From positions 1-9,392 of the forward strand of contig JARBUQ010000130.1 of NCBI GenBank assembly GCA_029239545.1: 9,392 nt of DNA. Direction: 5' to 3'. The notes beneath the pieces were generated by a model. It saw nothing but the letters and a program-made list of their open reading frames with translations. It was not told where the DNA came from and did not search any database. Every line of letters starts with the position of its first letter. Positions within the stretch are counted from its first letter, which is position 1. The position numbers and the translations under genes were made by a program. Origin of the DNA: Paenibacillus sp. Lineage in GTDB: Bacteria > Bacillota > Bacilli > Paenibacillales > NBRC-103111. This document shows, in pieces, positions 5,908 through 9,392 of this stretch.

Positions 5908-7674
5908 ATGAAATATGACCCGGAGCAGCCGCTTCTTATTCAGAGTGATTCAACCGTGCTGTTGGAAGTGAATCACAAGCTATTCGAGACGATGAGCGCC
6001 GAATTGGCAAAATTCGCTGAATTAATTAAAGCACCGGAGCACTTGCATACATATCGGTTAACCCCATTGTCTTTATGGAATGCGGCTTCAGCAGGGATGT
6101 CTGCAGATCAAATTCTGTATGTCTTAAGATCGAATTGTAAGTGGGAAGTGCCAGGCCAAGTGCAGAACCATGTTCGTCATTACGTTGCTCGGTATGGGTT
6201 AGTAAAGCTGATTGCTCGCAAAAACGGTGAGATGCATCTCACTTCCGATGATCCTGCTGTTATTAATGAGTTGGCTCACTATACTTCTACCAGAGCTTTC
6301 TTCATTGGATTAGTGGATGCGAATACGATACAGATTGTTCCGGCTTATAGGGGATTCATTAAGCAAGAGCTGATCAAGCTTGGATATCCGGTTAACGATC
6401 TTGCTGGTTATCATGAAGGTGAATCACTCCGAATCGATCTTCTTGAAAGTGAAGACACAGTTCCTGCATCAAGTGCTGAGGCTCCTACGAATCTGGAGGT
6501 TATCAGGAGAAAAAGAAAATTTCGGATGCGGGATTATCAGCGAAAAGCGGTCGATGCCATGTGCGCGGAAGGACAGAAGCATGGTGGGAGCGGAGTTGTA
6601 GTATTGCCATGCGGAGCAGGCAAAACAGTAGTAGGAATAGCAGCGATGGTCCGACTGCAGTGTGCCACTCTGATTCTAACGACAAATGTCGCTTCTGTCC
6701 GTCAATGGCGGCGTGAAATCATAGAGAAAACGAATCTGACCGAAGAAGAAGTCGGTGAGTATAACGGGCAGAAGAAAGAGGTTCGTCCGGTCACAATCGC
6801 CACTTATCAAATTCTGACCCATCGCCAGCGTAAGGAAGATTCCTTCTTGCATATGGGGCTTTTTAATGAACGGGACTGGGGTTTGATTATATATGATGAA
6901 GTTCATCTTCTGCCGGCACCGGTGTTCCGGGTAACCGCTGATATTCAGGCAACACGGAGGCTTGGTCTTACAGCGACGCTTATCAGGGAGGACGGCTGTG
7001 AGAAGGATGTGTTCTCACTTGTCGGTCCAAAGCTGTACGAAGCAGGCTGGAAGGAGCTTGAACGAGAGGGCTGGATTGCCAAAGTAAGATGCACAGAGCT
7101 AAGGGTATCGATGCCGGAAGGGGTTCGAGAGGCATATACAGCCGCAGAGAACAAAAACAAAACCCGAATTGCAGGTGAGAATCCGAACAAACTGGGCATT
7201 ATTCGTGAGCTGCTAACCAGACATAAGAAAGAGCCGACGCTAGTCATCGGACAATACATTGACCAATTAAGAATCATCTCTGAGCAACTAGAAGCTCCTA
7301 TGATATATGGGCAGATGCCCCATAAGGAGAGGGACCGATTGTATGCCCAATTCAATGAAGGGGAAATTCATACTTTGGTCGTATCGAAGGTCGCGAATTT
7401 CGCCATTGATTTGCCGGACGCTCGCGTTGCGATTCAAGTATCGGGCAGCTTCGGCTCGAGACAGGAAGAGGCGCAGCGTTTAGGTCGTCTTCTGCGGCCC
7501 AAAGCCAATAACGAAGCATTCTTCTATACCTTGGTTTCAGATGAGTCCAAAGAGCAGGAGTTTTCCATTCACAGGCAGCTCTTTTTAGTGGAGCAAGGGT
7601 ATCGCTATGACATTATAGATGGGGATAGCTTGTTAGCGCCCCAGTATGGAGGAACTGAGGTGACTGTGGAATGA
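5908..7674 (+). CDS. xpb: Bacterial XPB/Ssl2-type DNA helicase
   Basis: A 588-aa superfamily-2 DNA helicase/translocase of the XPB (ERCC3, Ssl2) family. The N-terminal Helicase_C_3-type domain spans about 7-101 (PLLIQSDSTVLLEV, HLHTYRLTPLSLWNAASAG). A damage-recognition-like segment follows to about 178 (FIKQELIKLGYPVNDLAGYH). ATPase core: RMRDYQRKAV (206-215), Walker A PCGAGKT (234-240), motif Ia with VRQWRRE, DEVH (330-333), GLTATL (353-358) and directly after it the XPB-specific RED motif (360-362). The second RecA domain has VVSKVANFAIDLPDA (491-505) and motif VI QRLGRLLRP (523-531). All key residues are present, so it should be active. XPB opens DNA in eukaryotic repair and transcription; the bacterial role is not firmly known. 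The stop overlaps the start of the downstream partner (ATGA), so the two are translated together. Confidence 0.94.
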   Translation: MKYDPEQPLLIQSDSTVLLEVNHKLFETMSAELAKFAELIKAPEHLHTYRLTPLSLWNAASAGMSADQILYVLRSNCKWEVPGQVQNHVRHYVARYGLVKLIARKNGEMHLTSDDPAVINELAHYTSTRAFFIGLVDANTIQIVPAYRGFIKQELIKLGYPVNDLAGYHEGESLRIDLLESEDTVPASSAEAPTNLEVIRRKRKFRMRDYQRKAVDAMCAEGQKHGGSGVVVLPCGAGKTVVGIAAMVRLQCATLILTTNVASVRQWRREIIEKTNLTEEEVGEYNGQKKEVRPVTIATYQILTHRQRKEDSFLHMGLFNERDWGLIIYDEVHLLPAPVFRVTADIQATRRLGLTATLIREDGCEKDVFSLVGPKLYEAGWKELEREGWIAKVRCTELRVSMPEGVREAYTAAENKNKTRIAGENPNKLGIIRELLTRHKKEPTLVIGQYIDQLRIISEQLEAPMIYGQMPHKERDRLYAQFNEGEIHTLVVSKVANFAIDLPDARVAIQVSGSFGSRQEEAQRLGRLLRPKANNEAFFYTLVSDESKEQEFSIHRQLFLVEQGYRYDIIDGDSLLAPQYGGTEVTVE

Positions 7675-9392
7675 ATGTCTCCTTATTCATCAACAAACTG
7701 CCGGAAGCGGTCTCCCAGTATATGCACAAGGAAATTGTCGCCGCTCTTCCGTCAGCATCTGTCCTTGTTGATCGCGAGCTGTCGGAGCTGCTTACGTCAA
7801 ATGATGGCCTCGCGGCTTTACTACTGGGACTTCGGGTAACGGAAAAACAAACGTTACGCACTATCGTAGCCGAATTTGCGTGTGAACCCTTCGAGGACAC
7901 TAAGCTTCTGAAGCTGGGGAGAATGCGATTATCCGGTGCTGCCCTTAAGGTGGGTCTTATGAGGCTGTGCCGCAAAGGGATCGTATTCGCTCTAAGAAGG
8001 TCCTGGGGGGAACAGCTGTATACGTTACCTACAGATACTTATAAGCTATGGCTGAAGCTGTTGTTCCCGAAAGTAGTAGAACAGATTGTCCCGAAGGACG
8101 AAACAGAGGTTGTATCGATTTCACATGAGATGCCGCTCCCTTCAGCACGTATTTTGACACTGCTCGCCTACTGTCATAGAGAAGGGCTGCCGCTAACTCA
8201 AAAGGGAGTTCTTGTTAAACGGCATCTGATTAAGCTGCTTAGCTTGTTGCGATTAGAACCCGGCGAGCAGCGGTTGACAGAAGTACGGTATACAGGGGAG
8301 GAAGCTTATCCTTTTACGTTTGCGGTCATACTGGATGCCGCTCTTCGACAAGGGATACTAGAGCAGTATAGCGAAGGGTACGTCATCGATGAGAAGAGGC
8401 TTCAACAGTGGTTGGCCTTAACCGAGCAGGACATGAACCGGGCTTTTTACGCTCAGTTAGCTCCTATGCTCTTGCCTGCGTTTGTCCCGCTGCGTCATTG
8501 GATTGCTTATTCTGAAGAGATCGCACCTGGTCTGTGGTTCTCGGTTAACGGACTGCTTGAAGGACTGCGAATACATCTGGAAATGGACAAAAAAGGGCTT
8601 CAGCTGGAGCGAATTGTTGCGGAGTGGCTTGAACCGCTTTCTTCACTCGGATTATTCGAGCTGGGGCGCGATGGAGCAGGAGAGCTATTAGCCAGGTGGT
8701 GCTCACCAACAACGGCCTCTGATTCTCATCAGTTGGCTGCTGACCGGACTGAGACACACGATTCTTTTTTTGTCCAACCTGATTTTGATATTATTGTTCC
8801 GCCAGGAGTTCCATATGAGGCGTTATGGCAACTGGAGCATCTTGGAATTCAAGAGCAGTCGGGTCCTGTGAGCCGTTATCGGTTATCCAAAGATCGGGTT
8901 CTCCAGTCCTATAGGGCGGGTTTTGAGGAAGATCAGATGGTAGCCTTCTTAAGAAAATATGCCAAATTTGGTTTACCAGAGCTGGTGGAGTATAGCATGA
9001 GGCAGTGGATTAGCTCCTATGATAAAATGGGCAATATTTCCTTAAATGAAGGTTCAAAAACAAATAGGAATCCGCAAAAAAAGGAAGCCGTTATGCAAGG
9101 GCTTATTTACTCTAGAGAGCATGTGCAGTATTATGATATTGAGCGGTCTATTCCGCGAACCGAGGATTTGTATCCGGGACTTGCAGAAGTACCCAACATG
9201 TGGCTGAAGGAATGCAGGTCTTATCATGCAGCTACACGCGCAGAAATCATTCGCAAGGCGTTGGAATGGAAAGCATGCATTCGATTGAGACAGGCAGGCC
9301 AGGATAAGCTGTTGGTGCCTGAACGAATAGAAGGAACGTCGGATAGCTGGCTTGTGTCGGGTTTTAATTTAACTGGCGAGCTTAAGCTGGCG
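7671..9392 (+). CDS. XPB-associated protein with helicase-associated domain (3' end outside window)
   Basis: An uninterrupted 574-codon frame from ATG 7671 to the window edge, with no stop reached. The ATG overlaps the XPB stop (ATGA), with GAGG (7657-7660) 10 nt upstream. The first ~350 residues are Leu- and Arg-rich, look alpha-helical and carry no recognised catalytic motif (opening MNVSLFINKLPEAVSQYMHK). At about 364-455 lies a Helicase_C_3-type domain starting SFFVQPDFDIIVPPGVPYEA, with SRYRLSKDRVLQSYRAGF and FLRKYAKFGLPELVEY. This lines up with residues 7-101 of the XPB encoded just before. A polar linker follows (about 457-472, NEGSKTNRNPQKKE), then a further region with LIYSREHVQYYDIERSIPR. 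It has no Walker or DEAD/H motif so far, so it is a companion rather than a helicase. From memory, mycobacterial XPB (Rv0861c) has a comparable large neighbour (Rv0862c). A role as a DNA-binding or regulatory partner is inferred. Confidence 0.82.
   Translation, partial: MNVSLFINKLPEAVSQYMHKEIVAALPSASVLVDRELSELLTSNDGLAALLLGLRVTEKQTLRTIVAEFACEPFEDTKLLKLGRMRLSGAALKVGLMRLCRKGIVFALRRSWGEQLYTLPTDTYKLWLKLLFPKVVEQIVPKDETEVVSISHEMPLPSARILTLLAYCHREGLPLTQKGVLVKRHLIKLLSLLRLEPGEQRLTEVRYTGEEAYPFTFAVILDAALRQGILEQYSEGYVIDEKRLQQWLALTEQDMNRAFYAQLAPMLLPAFVPLRHWIAYSEEIAPGLWFSVNGLLEGLRIHLEMDKKGLQLERIVAEWLEPLSSLGLFELGRDGAGELLARWCSPTTASDSHQLAADRTETHDSFFVQPDFDIIVPPGVPYEALWQLEHLGIQEQSGPVSRYRLSKDRVLQSYRAGFEEDQMVAFLRKYAKFGLPELVEYSMRQWISSYDKMGNISLNEGSKTNRNPQKKEAVMQGLIYSREHVQYYDIERSIPRTEDLYPGLAEVPNMWLKECRSYHAATRAEIIRKALEWKACIRLRQAGQDKLLVPERIEGTSDSWLVSGFNLTGELKLA

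Noticed and set aside
7675..7860. ATG directly after the XPB stop as start of the next gene
   Set aside because: This frame ends after about 55 codons at a TAA, while the frame of ATG 7671 stays open for 574 codons with recognisable domains.

Overview
The window looks like chromosomal DNA of a spore-forming Bacillota, most likely Paenibacillus or a close relative. The evidence is strong AAGGAG-type ribosome binding sites, a YugN-family protein, a KhtT/KhtU pair very close to the Bacillus subtilis proteins, an FtsW with Paenibacillus-like motifs, and a bacterial XPB helicase followed by its usual companion gene. I see no transposase, phage gene, integrase, tRNA, rRNA or CRISPR array. This is a family-level call made by eye.

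Layout. Positions 1-1938 are a minus-strand operon read right to left: a YugN-family protein, the septal SEDS protein FtsW, and a GNAT acetyltransferase cut by the left edge. Gaps are 12-13 nt, and the ribosome binding sites overlap the preceding stop codons. A good sigma-A promoter lies at 1974-2002. Divergent from this is a plus-strand two-CBS-domain protein (2139-2573) resembling B. subtilis YhcV, closed by a long hairpin. Next come an unrecognised small membrane protein (2736-3116), then khtT and khtU (3225-4964), a K+/H+ antiporter with its cytosolic nucleotide-sensing subunit. A perfect 13-bp hairpin at 5000-5035 separates khtU from a convergent gene (5037-5759) for a lipoprotein with a staphylococcal-nuclease fold. 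Divergent from the nuclease is a plus-strand pair: a bacterial XPB/Ssl2 superfamily-2 helicase (start corrected to 5908) and a translationally coupled partner (from 7671) that runs off the right edge.

How the genes relate. The left operon serves septal peptidoglycan synthesis plus accessory genes. The middle block handles potassium efflux, probably under cyclic-di-AMP control as known for KhtT. The right block is the most intriguing: the XPB helicase and its partner overlap by ATGA, and the N-terminal domain of XPB appears to recur inside the partner (about residues 364-455). This suggests a two-subunit DNA-processing machine whose biochemistry in Bacillota is, as far as I know, poorly described.

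Regulatory signals worth noting are a 20-bp near-palindrome just upstream of khtT, and an inverted repeat overlapping a possible sporulation-type promoter upstream of the CBS gene.
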